A DNA stretch of 64,000 bases from Candidatus Melainabacteria bacterium (GTDB taxonomy: Bacteria; Cyanobacteriota; Vampirovibrionia; Obscuribacterales; Obscuribacteraceae), in the NCBI GenBank assembly GCA_003963305.1, contig RXJR01000001.1, forward strand, positions 310,001-374,000. Reading direction: 5' to 3'. Each line of letters opens with the position of its first letter. Position 1 is the first letter of the stretch. The notes beneath the pieces were generated by a model that had not been told where the DNA came from, ran no database searches, and saw nothing but the letters and a program-made list of their open reading frames with translations. The position numbers were made by a program, and so were the translations under genes. This document shows, piece by piece, positions 17,602 to 25,821 of the stretch.

Positions 17602-17637
17602 CAAAAAGCCAATCGCAACTCGTTGTCGCGATTGGCT
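17602..17637 (-). terminator. Rho-independent terminator of the 17683-18528 gene
   Basis: On the minus strand a perfect 10-bp stem AGCCAATCGC / GCGATTGGCT (17607-17616 with 17628-17637), with an 11-base loop, is followed by TTTTTG. Confidence 0.85.
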
Positions 17638-17682
17638 GAGCACTTGTTCTCAGATCATGCAGCCCGTTCCGCGTTGCGGACT

Positions 17683-18528
17683 CTACTGCTTCTGCTTTTC
17701 CTGATCCTTAAGCGCAGAAATCATTGAGTCGGCCGCCACAATTTTTGCCAGCTTGTAGTGGTGAGGATCTTCCTTTGCATGTACTCGCAAAAGCTGCCCG
17801 ACATCAGTGTCCTTTAAATACTGCTTCCACTGCTTAGCGTACTCTTCAGGATTGCACGCTTTCAAATCCTTAAAGGCTTGATCGTCCCGCTTAGTGTCAC
17901 GCATCGCCTTCTGCTCTTTGAGCACGCTATCCATCTGAACACCCGTAATAGCTCCTGTAGCAACGTATGGAGCGCCAACCGGGAACGATTTCATATTTTC
18001 CAGTTGCGTGCCGGTCAGACCTTTGTCGTCGACCATGCGCTTGACCATTTTGTCATGCAGACATTGTGGGTCGACCTCAAGACCCGCGGCTTTCATCTGA
18101 GCCGCACGCTCAGGGGTCATGACTGATTGGATAGCTTCTGTCGATGGAGCCAGACGCTGGGACTGTTCGGCTTTTATCTGTCTCTCGACGAAATGACTTA
18201 TCTCGCGGTGTTCACGCGGAGTCGAAAGAACTGCGTCGTGGGTAGTGAAAACTGTTTTCGGTTGTCCGTCATGACCTTGCTGCTTTTCCAGCTTGTGTGC
18301 TTCTGCCGGAATGTCTTTGATGGATACGTCAGCAAGCAGACCTTGACCCTTCAAACGCTCCAGAGCCTGTATCGGACCTTCTCCCTTCTGATAATGGTTT
18401 TCAGAGTGGATCTTCTCATAGGCGGAAGTCCAGATTTTTTGATCGGCCTCACTCTTGCCCGCAGTTTGCTTTGCGAGCCATTCAGGCTGGGTAGCTGCCT
18501 GTTCACACGCACGATTTGCCATTGCCAT
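17683..18528 (-). CDS. Hydrophilic accessory protein with weak LysM-like segment
   Basis: A 281-residue protein, highly charged, with no signal peptide or TM segment. Residues about 45-60 (H-Y-Q-K-G-E-G-P-I-Q-A-L-E-R-L-K) resemble the opening of the LysM-like region at the end of the 52206-53861 protein (V-Q-S-G-Q-G-Y-Y-H-V-A-E-R-L-L), which hints at a shared domain. A good AGAGGA ribosome site precedes the start; MANRACEQ at 18522 is the alternative. It has its own terminator, so it is a single-gene unit. Function unknown; I would group it with the effector-like proteins at 46-54 kb. Confidence 0.75.
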   Translation of the reverse strand: MAMANRACEQAATQPEWLAKQTAGKSEADQKIWTSAYEKIHSENHYQKGEGPIQALERLKGQGLLADVSIKDIPAEAHKLEKQQGHDGQPKTVFTTHDAVLSTPREHREISHFVERQIKAEQSQRLAPSTEAIQSVMTPERAAQMKAAGLEVDPQCLHDKMVKRMVDDKGLTGTQLENMKSFPVGAPYVATGAITGVQMDSVLKEQKAMRDTKRDDQAFKDLKACNPEEYAKQWKQYLKDTDVGQLLRVHAKEDPHHYKLAKIVAADSMISALKDQEKQKQ

Positions 18529-18642
18529 TATTCCTCTAGGTGATTGGCAGTTTAGAGAGAGAACATTTCCAATTTGCTACTGCGGCGTGAGAAATTACGA
18601 ACAGGAACAGGAACGAGAGCAAGAAACGAACCAGAACAAGAA

Positions 18643-18669
18643 CCGGCACGATCATATAGATCGTACCGG
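18643..18669 (-). terminator. Hairpin downstream of the 18697-19281 gene
   Basis: Stem CCGGYACGATC paired with GATCGTRCCGG (11 bp, one mismatch, loop ATATA). The minus strand continues into a T-rich but interrupted tract, so termination is likely but not certain. The flanking 18594-18642 is made of GAAC/GAGC-rich near-repeats. Confidence 0.5.
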
Positions 18670-18696
18670 CTCACTATTTTTGAACTGAATGACCGA

Positions 18697-19281
18697 CTAC
18701 TGAGCTGGAGTAGCTGGTGCTTCTTCGGCCGATTTTGTCGGGCGCAAGTCAGCAACGGCACCGGCTTCCTCTTTTTGAGGAGCGTTGAAATCGGCTTGCT
18801 GGATTCTAGTGCTCGACATATCGGGCGCTGGTGTCGCTGCTGGTGCAGAAGGAGCTGGAGCGCCTGCCACTCCGGCTGGGTAAAGACGGTTGGCTCCGAA
18901 AGTGATAGCGGCTTGCGGTTGAACCGGCTGAACGCCATCGTCTTTCAAACCAGAGGCATCAGCCAGTTTAATGGCTTCATTTCTGGCTGTGAGGGCTTCT
19001 CTATCAGCCTTAGCGGCGCGAAATTCTGCTTCGGCGGCACGCAGCATGGCACGTGAGGCACTGACTTGAGCCCGTGCCTGGTCCAACTTGAGTTTCGCTT
19101 GTTCCACACGCTGTGAAGCAGGATCAAGATCAACTGCCGGTGTGGTTGGTTTGTCTGCCTTGACTGCAGGTGCTGGAATTGGGCTAAGCGGTTCAGCAGC
19201 ACTGCAACTGGTGGCAGAAAGCAAAACAGGTGCAAGTAAGCCGACAGCCAGGCTTAGTTTAAGGAGGGTGTGTGACATCAT
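18697..19281 (-). CDS. Secreted coiled-coil protein with Ala/Pro-rich tail
   Basis: A 194-residue protein. The start at 19281 (MMSHTLLKL) is preferred over 19314 because AGAGG lies about 8 bases upstream and a signal peptide starts there (L-A-V-G-L-L-A-P-V-L-L-S-A-T-S-C-S-A-A). Residues about 55-105 form a regular Ala/Lys/Glu/Arg coiled coil (V-E-Q-A-K-L-K-L-D-Q-A-R-A-Q). The rest is Pro/Ala-rich. There is a Cys near the cleavage site but no good lipobox. Role unknown; it resembles envelope spacer or periplasmic coiled-coil proteins. Confidence 0.7.
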   Translation of the reverse strand: MMSHTLLKLSLAVGLLAPVLLSATSCSAAEPLSPIPAPAVKADKPTTPAVDLDPASQRVEQAKLKLDQARAQVSASRAMLRAAEAEFRAAKADREALTARNEAIKLADASGLKDDGVQPVQPQAAITFGANRLYPAGVAGAPAPSAPAATPAPDMSSTRIQQADFNAPQKEEAGAVADLRPTKSAEEAPATPAQ

Positions 19282-19592
19282 GAAATTGCCTCTACTCGGT
19301 GAGAATGAAAACATCGCATTAGCGCTGGTACTGACGGCATTATAATCAGAATTTCTCGCGAATGATAAACATGAAAACCCTTACAGAATCAGGATATACA
19401 GCCGATCCCGCATGTTTATACAAAACAATCAGATCGTACGCGAATTGCATATAGCCGGTTGCAAGGCGTGTTACGAAAGACCTCGAATGCCGATTCGATA
19501 TACGCTCGATGATGACGAACAGCCTCAGGTCGATTTTTGAATCGACTGCAGACTCATGACACTGATAGACGACAAAGAAAAATCACTTTTGC

Positions 19593-19657
19593 TTTAGACC
19601 GAATTCCTTTTTCGCATTGACGAAAATAAGTTGCGAAAATTCCAAACACGGTCTAAA
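19593..19657. repeat. Nested inverted repeat
   Basis: Outer arms TTTAGACCG (19593-19601) and CGGTCTAAA (19649-19657) are perfect 9-bp complements. Inner arms TTTTCGCA (19609-19616) and TGCGAAAA (19632-19639) are perfect 8-bp complements. The unpaired sides between the arms are 7 and 9 bases, so a two-tier hairpin could form. Confidence 0.7.
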
Positions 19658-19886
19658 AATAACCGCCCGGTACAATCTGAAATCAGCATAATGGTTGGCA
19701 GTTTTCAGCGCCGATTGGTAAAGAGGAATTTCACCTGCCCGGTCAGCCTGGCGGTCCCCAAAATCGCGTGCGTAACCTTCGGCAACATGTCACGCCGCTA
19801 ATGACAATCGCCCCGGCCGCCCTTAAGCCCCACAGGTTGATTGATTGCAAGACTCTAAAGGTTCAGTTAAAGCTTGGTACTTTGTA

Positions 19887-19915
19887 TTGAGTCCAGTCTT
19901 CACTTGTCTTATATT
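19887..19915 (+). promoter_or_regulatory. Sigma70-like promoter of the S1-domain gene
   Basis: TTGAGT (19887-19892) and TATATT (19910-19915) with an exact 17-base spacer. Transcription would start near 19922, leaving a leader of about 210 bases before the ATG. Confidence 0.5.
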
Positions 19916-20131
19916 GGTAGTTTCGCCAAACAAGCGTTAAACTTGGCGTGAGCTGTAGTGTGCCGGGAATTCAAACCTCACACAGACAGATTACACAAGA
20001 ACCTGGCGGCTGTTTGTTGCGACTGATTAGGATTCTGTCCTAACCGGAGTACTCACAGAAGCCCGACCAACCGTCAGAGACGGATCAGGACTGCCAGGCT
20101 TCGCACATATAACAAGGAATTGACCGATCCG

Positions 20132-21262
20132 ATGCCAAAAACTATAGAGGTCAAAGGAGAAACCACCTCAGTGACGACACAAAATGAGCAGAAATCCGAA
20201 TTCGAACGTCTCCTGGAGGAAAGCCTGACGTTCAAATTTGAACAAGGCGACATCGTTCCAGGGCTGGTCGTACGCATCGAGCGCGACGGCATTCTGGTTG
20301 ACGTAGGCGGCAAGTCTGAAGGATTCGTGCCAATCAAAGAAGTCTCCAACGTGCCGATTGATCAGGTTGAAGACGTGATCAAAGTCAACGAAAAGGCTGA
20401 GTTTTATATCCTTAGAGAAGAGAATGAGAATGGTCAACTCACACTTTCTCTCAAGCGCGTCGCCCAAGCCCGTGGCTGGGTTCTTCTGGAACAACAGAAG
20501 AAGAACGACGATACGATTCGTGCAAAAATTTCAGCCGTGGTCAAAGGCGGCGTAGTTGTAGATGTGTACGGACTGCGCGGATTCGTTCCAGCCAGCCAAT
20601 TGCGCGTCAAGGGAACCACTCCGGAAGAATTGATCGGCATGGAAATCCCGATGAAGATTCTGGAAACAGACACCAAGCGCAACAAGCTCATTTTGAGCCA
20701 ACGTCTCGCTGTTCAGGAAGAGAAAGCCGCTCAGCGCGAAAAGATTTTGAACACACTGGAAGCCGGTCAGGTAGTCAGCGGCGAAGTTGTGAGAATCGCA
20801 GACTTCGGAGCTTTCATCGACCTGGGCGGACTGGATGGCTTGCTGCCTATCTCGGAAATCTCCTGGGAGCGTGTCTCGCACCCTTCAGATGTTCTGAAAG
20901 TAGGACAGGTAATCACCACCAAAGTATTGAAAGTGGACCGCGACAAAGGTCACATCAGCTTGAGCCTCAAGCAGATGCAGCCTGATCCGTGGAAAGAAAT
21001 CGAAGACAAGTTCCAGGACGGTCAGGTCGTTAACGGCACCGTCAGAAAGATTCAAAGCTTCGGTGCTTTCGTTCAGATCTATCCAGGCGTAGATGCCTTG
21101 CTGCCTACCGTCGAAATGTCGGAACAGCCAAACATCAAGCCTGAAGAAGTCGTGCAAGTTGGCCAGAGCGTCAAAGCGATCATCAAGAAATTCTCTCCTA
21201 AAGAGCACAAGATCAGCTTGAGCTTGAGAGGCATGGATGTGAGCGATTTGATCGGCGGCTAA
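20132..21262 (+). CDS. S1-domain RNA-binding protein, ribosomal protein S1-like, four S1 domains
   Basis: S1 proteins bind mRNA on the 30S subunit and promote initiation. Four S1 repeats are seen (about residues 30-105, 118-185, 200-272 and 287-362). Repeats 3 and 4 are canonical, with R-I-A-D-F-G-A-F-I-D-L and K-I-Q-S-F-G-A-F-V-Q-I; repeat 2 is the most degenerate. E. coli S1 has six repeats and cyanobacterial forms usually three, so four lies in between. I chose ATG 20132 because the TTG at 20120 is one base from the AAGGA site; spacing to the ATG is long (13). It is followed by a clear terminator, so it is monocistronic. Confidence 0.88.
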   Translation: MPKTIEVKGETTSVTTQNEQKSEFERLLEESLTFKFEQGDIVPGLVVRIERDGILVDVGGKSEGFVPIKEVSNVPIDQVEDVIKVNEKAEFYILREENENGQLTLSLKRVAQARGWVLLEQQKKNDDTIRAKISAVVKGGVVVDVYGLRGFVPASQLRVKGTTPEELIGMEIPMKILETDTKRNKLILSQRLAVQEEKAAQREKILNTLEAGQVVSGEVVRIADFGAFIDLGGLDGLLPISEISWERVSHPSDVLKVGQVITTKVLKVDRDKGHISLSLKQMQPDPWKEIEDKFQDGQVVNGTVRKIQSFGAFVQIYPGVDALLPTVEMSEQPNIKPEEVVQVGQSVKAIIKKFSPKEHKISLSLRGMDVSDLIGG

Positions 21263-21283
21263 GAGCCCGCAAACGAACTTAGA

Positions 21284-21314
21284 AAGCGTCTCTCAGATGA
21301 GGGGCGCTTTTTTC
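21284..21314 (+). terminator. Rho-independent terminator of the S1 gene
   Basis: Stem AAGCGTCTCTC / GAGGGGCGCTT (11 bp with G-U pairs), 4-base loop AGAT, then a run of T. Confidence 0.85.
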
Positions 21315-21326
21315 TTGAGCCTTTTC

Positions 21327-21407
21327 GGAGCTCTCTTGCGCTCTTTCCTGCGCTCTCTTGCGCTCTTTCGGAGCTCTCTCTTAAGCTCTTTCTGACGCTC
21401 TCTCTTA
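21327..21407. repeat. Degenerate 21-23-bp tandem repeat, pyrimidine-rich on + strand
   Basis: About three and a half copies of a unit like GAGCTCTCTTGCGCTCTTTC lie between the S1 terminator and the stop of the HD-GYP gene. One strand is nearly all pyrimidine apart from G/A at unit edges; GAGCTC occurs twice. No gene in it. Confidence 0.65.
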
Positions 21408-21420
21408 GCAATACCCGACG

Positions 21421-24138
21421 CTAAAACGAAGCGGAGACTTTGTTGCCCATAATGGCCTGAATCAACATCTGGACAAACGTAGGGTCCCACTGTTGCCCTG
21501 CGCCTTTGACCAGCTCTTGCTGAGCGGCTGCTGGAGTCATGCCGGGCCCGTATCGCTTCGGACAGACCATTGAGTGATAGCTGTTGGCGACATGGATAAT
21601 GCGCGCAGCGACAGGAATTTCATCGCCCTTGAGACCTTGCGGATAGCCGTTTCCGTTGAACTCTTCATGATGCGAGCGCACAATCGGAGCAAGACGTTGC
21701 AAATCTGGGAATGACTCGAGCAGCTCGGCACCATCGAGCGGATGCTTCATGACAGTGATCAAGTCAGGGTCTGAAAGCTCTTCGTCAGGCTTTTGCAAGA
21801 TAGGCGCAGCAGAGCCGAGTTTGCCGACATCGTGCACGAGGGCAGCTTGCCGAACCAGATCGACATCGGCAGCGCTGAGCCCGGCTTCTTGCGCTATCGC
21901 ACAAGACAACTCGGCCACTTGCCGCGCGTGCCCGCCAACATACTTATCTTTCTGCTCGATTTGCGAAACCCAACCATCTATGCGCCCGAGCATGCGCATA
22001 TCTAGCCCTGGCGTAGCAAAAATGTAGTCGCTGGTTTGATTTGTTTTTGCTTTCAGAAGTTCTTCGAGCTTGGCGGCCGCTGCGGCTTCGTCTGCAGGCG
22101 ACGGCGCCGGTGCGGGTGCCGGAGCAGCAGCCGGCTGAGGAGGCGCACCAGGAGCTGGTGGCGCATCTGCAGTAGCGGCAAATCTGGACTTGTCCTTGTG
22201 GAAAGAAGCCATCAGAGCGCTGCCGGCAGGCGCAGCAGCGACCGCGCGTGCTTTGCCGATGAAGCCGCCAAGACCACGAGGAGGCGTGGAAGGAGCAGCG
22301 ATGGCATCAAGGTCGCCCCAGGGACTGGCTCCAGATTCCGCAGGTGCAGCCTGAGCGGAGGCGGCAACAGGAACGGGAGCTGGAGCAGGTGCAGCTTCAG
22401 GCGGCGGGGCTGGAGTTGGAACAGGAGCAGGTGCTGCAACTGGATTTGCAGCGGGGTTCAGTGTAGCAGCGACAGCTGGTTGCGGAGTCGCTACTGGTGG
22501 CACAGGCGGTGCCGAAGCAGCGGCCTGTTGCTGCAGCTGTGCAGCCAGCGCAGCTGCTTCCATCTGCTGATGAACCTGCGCAGCAGTAGCAGCATTTTCA
22601 GGCGCCAGTGATTGACCTTGAGGTGGCTGAATAGCGTCCAGATTACCCCATGTTGCGTCAGGATCTCTGCTTGTGTCCAGACCGGGACGGCCGGGCACGG
22701 CTCGGCCTGCGGCGGCTTGTTGCTCAGGAGTAGCATTGTCGAGATCGCCAAAATCGAGATCGGCATAAGGATCACTCGCTCCACGAGCTGCCGGCGCCAC
22801 AGGTTGGACAGGAGCAGCTGGTGGCGCCTGCGGTGGCGCGGCCTGATTGCCCAAAATGCTTCCCAACGACTTGCTGCCTGGTTCTACTGGCGGAGTCTGT
22901 GAACGCGATTGTACAGGTGAAATTGTTGGACCAGCGGCCGGAGCGGCTGGCGGTGTCTGTGGAGTCGCGGCTGGGAAAAGTCCTTGCAGCGTGGTAGCAG
23001 GCGAGACATTCGGAGCCGGAGGTGGCGGTGCCACAGGCTGTACCGCTGGTGCGGGTGGCGGAGTTGGTGTCGGCGGAGGTGGCGCCGGTGCAGGTTTTGC
23101 CGGAGGAGGAGGTGCGGACGTGGCACGAGCACTGGGGATGGCTTGCTGCCCGAGAGCGCCCTTGAGCGCTTTGCGAACAGAATCGTAAGAGGTCTTTCCA
23201 TCTTGAGGTTGATCCGGCACACTGACGATGCGCTGGTGAAGCTGCATAATCGGCTCGCGGGCGCGTTTTTCGGCCGGAAGTTTAGCCAGTGCATCAGCTA
23301 CTTTGTCAGCAACCTTCTGCACCATGTCCACTTCATTGCGGGTCCAGGCACGCCTGTAATCGCACTGTTGCAGAATCACACAACCATGTGTGGCAGTCGA
23401 ACTCTTCAGAGCAACACCAAGTAGCGACTTGACGCCGATAAACTGTAGTTCTTCCTGCACAGGAGAGACGTAAGAATTGGTCTGCCCCTCGAAAACACGC
23501 AGTGGTGCAGTCGACAACAAAGTCTGGGCAATCACTGGCGAATCAGTTGTAGGCCAGCGATACTCCTGGCAGCTTTGCACTTTTTCCTGCTGCCAGAACT
23601 CATAACACTTCCATCCAGCCGCACTATCATCGGTGCAGACGAACAAACAACGGCTGGCTTGCAAAACTTTTCCGAGAATGTTTACGACCATGAATAGCGC
23701 GTCGCCGATGCCGAGCGAATACGCCATGACGTTTCCGATTTCCACAAGAAACGTATCGCGGAAAGTGTCGCGCTGAACGATGTCGTTGATCTGGGCATGG
23801 CGCACGATGTCGCCAAGTTCACCAAGGATGACTCGCATCGAATTGACTTCGTCCTGCGTCACCTCCGCACGTCGAGACATGCTCAACGAACCAAATGTGC
23901 GCCCATGCAATACGAGCGGCATGGTCACCCCGGACAGCCCGCGTCCATCGTCATCGGGCATAGCGCGAAACTCACAAATCGAGGTCACGTTAGGGTCGAG
24001 CGGATTGCTGAGCATGATCTGGCAGCAATCTGCCTGATACATGTCACCCATCTCCTTGACCGTTGTCTCCAAGATCTTTTTTAGATCTCGCACACCGGCA
24101 AGTCGTTGAACAAATTCGCTGCGATGGTCAGAGCTCAT
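21421..24138 (-). CDS. Two-GAF HD-GYP-like signalling protein with long Ala/Pro linker
   Basis: HD-GYP domains hydrolyse cyclic di-GMP. Two GAF-like sensor domains occupy about residues 10-120 and 145-300. A linker of about 370 residues of Ala, Pro and Gln follows (about 325-695). The C-terminal HD-GYP domain (about 700-900) shows G-H-A-R-Q-V-A-E-L, V-H-D-V-G-K-L-G (His-Asp near 769), K-H-P, and S-H-H-E-E-F-N-G-N-G-Y-P (near 823-833). Two usual acidic positions are changed: the D of H-H-E-x-x-D-G is N, and the later V-A-D-x-Y-D-A is V-A-N-S-Y-H-S, losing an Asp metal ligand. It may have altered activity or act as a binder. No membrane segment is seen, so it is cytoplasmic. Confidence 0.85.
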   Translation of the reverse strand: MSSDHRSEFVQRLAGVRDLKKILETTVKEMGDMYQADCCQIMLSNPLDPNVTSICEFRAMPDDDGRGLSGVTMPLVLHGRTFGSLSMSRRAEVTQDEVNSMRVILGELGDIVRHAQINDIVQRDTFRDTFLVEIGNVMAYSLGIGDALFMVVNILGKVLQASRCLFVCTDDSAAGWKCYEFWQQEKVQSCQEYRWPTTDSPVIAQTLLSTAPLRVFEGQTNSYVSPVQEELQFIGVKSLLGVALKSSTATHGCVILQQCDYRRAWTRNEVDMVQKVADKVADALAKLPAEKRAREPIMQLHQRIVSVPDQPQDGKTSYDSVRKALKGALGQQAIPSARATSAPPPPAKPAPAPPPPTPTPPPAPAVQPVAPPPPAPNVSPATTLQGLFPAATPQTPPAAPAAGPTISPVQSRSQTPPVEPGSKSLGSILGNQAAPPQAPPAAPVQPVAPAARGASDPYADLDFGDLDNATPEQQAAAGRAVPGRPGLDTSRDPDATWGNLDAIQPPQGQSLAPENAATAAQVHQQMEAAALAAQLQQQAAASAPPVPPVATPQPAVAATLNPAANPVAAPAPVPTPAPPPEAAPAPAPVPVAASAQAAPAESGASPWGDLDAIAAPSTPPRGLGGFIGKARAVAAAPAGSALMASFHKDKSRFAATADAPPAPGAPPQPAAAPAPAPAPSPADEAAAAAKLEELLKAKTNQTSDYIFATPGLDMRMLGRIDGWVSQIEQKDKYVGGHARQVAELSCAIAQEAGLSAADVDLVRQAALVHDVGKLGSAAPILQKPDEELSDPDLITVMKHPLDGAELLESFPDLQRLAPIVRSHHEEFNGNGYPQGLKGDEIPVAARIIHVANSYHSMVCPKRYGPGMTPAAAQQELVKGAGQQWDPTFVQMLIQAIMGNKVSASF

Positions 24139-24261
24139 GTGGAGCGGTTCCGTCCTCTAGGGCGGTATGTCGCCAATTACTGTTGCCCCGCGCTGGGACG
24201 CCACCCCTAGTATCCCAAATTTCTGAGCAAATAACCAAGCCGAAGTAGCAGAAAGATAAAT

Positions 24262-24804
24262 CTAGCTGTTGGCAAGTCGCTCACGGGCAATTCCGACGAC
24301 CTCGACGACATTTTTTGCCAGGGGCACCTGATGCAGATTGTCGAGAGAAAACCAGCGCGCCTCATAAACGTCGTCTGTATGATCGAATGAGGGCAAAGCG
24401 TCCAACTGCTTGGGTCTTCCCAGAAAAACAAAGTCTATATGGTAATAATCAACGCCCTTTTCGGTGGCTTTCACTCCGTGAATGCAAAGCGGTGTCGGCA
24501 ACAAAAACGCCTCCGGGTCGCCTGTGAAAGGCAAACTCGGACTGACAATATCAATAGCCACTCCCGTCTCTTCCATCGTCTCTCGTTCGGCACAATGGTG
24601 GGGCAGTTCGTCTGGTTCAATATGACCCCCTGGCGGCAGCCATGCACCGATTCGTCGGTGGTGAACCAATAAAATGTGATTCTGCGAAATGATTACCGCG
24701 CTTGCCGTGAAATGTCGGGGAATATTGAGTATGTCTGGCAGCGGATGCGGCGAATAGAGTTCAGAATTTAACATGGAGTCGAAAGCAGTCCGAGGAGATT
24801 TCAT
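24262..24804 (-). CDS. Nudix hydrolase
   Basis: Nudix enzymes cleave nucleoside diphosphates linked to another group. The box G-x5-E-x7-R-E-x-x-E-E-x-G-x is complete at about residues 60-82 (G-H-I-E-P-D-E then R-E-T-M-E-E-T-G-V), with the preceding A-W-L-P-P-G-G. Length 180. The substrate cannot be told; the layout resembles ADP-ribose or mutator-type pyrophosphatases with a long insert after the box. Stands alone on the minus strand. Confidence 0.9.
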   Translation of the reverse strand: MKSPRTAFDSMLNSELYSPHPLPDILNIPRHFTASAVIISQNHILLVHHRRIGAWLPPGGHIEPDELPHHCAERETMEETGVAIDIVSPSLPFTGDPEAFLLPTPLCIHGVKATEKGVDYYHIDFVFLGRPKQLDALPSFDHTDDVYEARWFSLDNLHQVPLAKNVVEVVGIARERLANS

Positions 24805-24888
24805 TTAGCAAGCTCAGACTTGCCGGTAGGTGATTACTTTAGCAAAATGCCGTCCGCAGCATCCTTGTAAACCGGAGATAGACCTAAA

Positions 24889-25818
24889 TTGTTCGATGCG
24901 CCCCCCGCAAATCCCCAGTCAGTCGGCGATATTATCGGTCGCTCGTTCAGACTTTTCAGGCAAAATGCACCGCTGCTTCTCAGGGAGCAAATCACTCCCT
25001 GCACAATCATGGCCGTCGGACACATCATCATTCAGTTTGCCGCCACCTATGGTCTGAAAAACCCAAAGGACTTCGGTCTGATTCTTATGGGTCTGGCCGG
25101 TTTTGGAATTGGAATGGTGATCTCAGTAATCGGCTTCTGGTTTTTGACGCTCAAGCAGTTTGCTTTCGTCAGGCTTGCCAATGGACTTTCAGTTGACTAT
25201 CGCGAAGCCCTGAAATTCTCAATGAGCAAGAAGTGGACTATCGTCGGTTTGTTCATCCTCTCTTATTTTTTCTGTCTGGGCATTTTCGTCGTCTGGGGAG
25301 CGGAACTGATCTTCTCGGTTGTTCTGGGCGCCAAAATTATACCGATTGCAGTAATTGGGGCTACTATCGGGCTGCTCGGCATGACTGTCTCGATTGGACT
25401 GCTCAGCATCTATTACCTTTTGATGACATCAGCACTGGCTTGCGAAAACGAACGCTGGACTTTGTTGCTTGGAAGAGTGTTCCACTTGCTTGCGCACGAT
25501 GTCTGGCGAGCCTTCGGCTTTGGCATTCTGCTGTCGATTATCATCACCATCCTCTCATGGACACTGTCACTGCCGATAGTGGCACTGGCAACATTTGAAC
25601 TTTTGCGCAGTGGTTTTCCAGCCAATCATATGGACCCGGCTCAAGCACTGCCCTTCTACTGTCTTGTCTTGAGTCAGTTCTGGCAGGCGATCATAAATAT
25701 GTTTCTGGTGCCAATCAGCTTCATGTCGGCTGGGCTTTTTTACCGTGATTTAAAAGTGCGGCAGGAAGGTCTCGACGTCGAATACAAGCTCAGTCAACTT
25801 ATCGCCAGCGGTGCATAG
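24889..25818 (+). CDS. Polytopic membrane protein at head of the MoxR/DUF58 operon
   Basis: A 309-residue integral membrane protein with about six TM segments: around residues 40-60, 65-93, 115-145, 145-180, 200-235 and 255-285. Start TTG with GGAG about 12 bases upstream. The N-terminal S-V-G-D-I-I-G-R-S-F-R-L-F-R-Q-N resembles proteins that sit before DUF4129/MoxR clusters. Only 3 bases separate it from the DUF4129 gene, so it likely works with that system. Specific function unknown. Confidence 0.75.
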   Translation: MFDAPPANPQSVGDIIGRSFRLFRQNAPLLLREQITPCTIMAVGHIIIQFAATYGLKNPKDFGLILMGLAGFGIGMVISVIGFWFLTLKQFAFVRLANGLSVDYREALKFSMSKKWTIVGLFILSYFFCLGIFVVWGAELIFSVVLGAKIIPIAVIGATIGLLGMTVSIGLLSIYYLLMTSALACENERWTLLLGRVFHLLAHDVWRAFGFGILLSIIITILSWTLSLPIVALATFELLRSGFPANHMDPAQALPFYCLVLSQFWQAIINMFLVPISFMSAGLFYRDLKVRQEGLDVEYKLSQLIASGA

Positions 25819-25821
25819 TCT

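Larger units (their letters stand above)
19282..20131. other. Long gene-free region upstream of the S1-domain gene
   Basis: 850 bases without a convincing ORF. It contains a small stem (GTCGATT/AATCGAC, 19529-19546), a nested palindrome (19593-19657), a GC-rich stretch of several short possible stems at about 19730-19840 that might be a structured RNA, and a good sigma70-like promoter at 19887-19915. I could not match any known RNA family by eye. Confidence 0.5.

Noticed and set aside
19730-19840. 6S or SRP RNA in the region before the S1 gene
   Set aside because: Some strings looked similar (GGTCCCC, CCTTAAGCCCC), but the long closing stem of 6S and the conserved SRP core could not be traced.
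22036-23424. Several long plus-strand frames opposite the HD-GYP gene
   Set aside because: They arise from the Ala/Pro-rich coding strand, whose reverse frames lack stops; the products are Arg/Cys/Ser/Gly low complexity.
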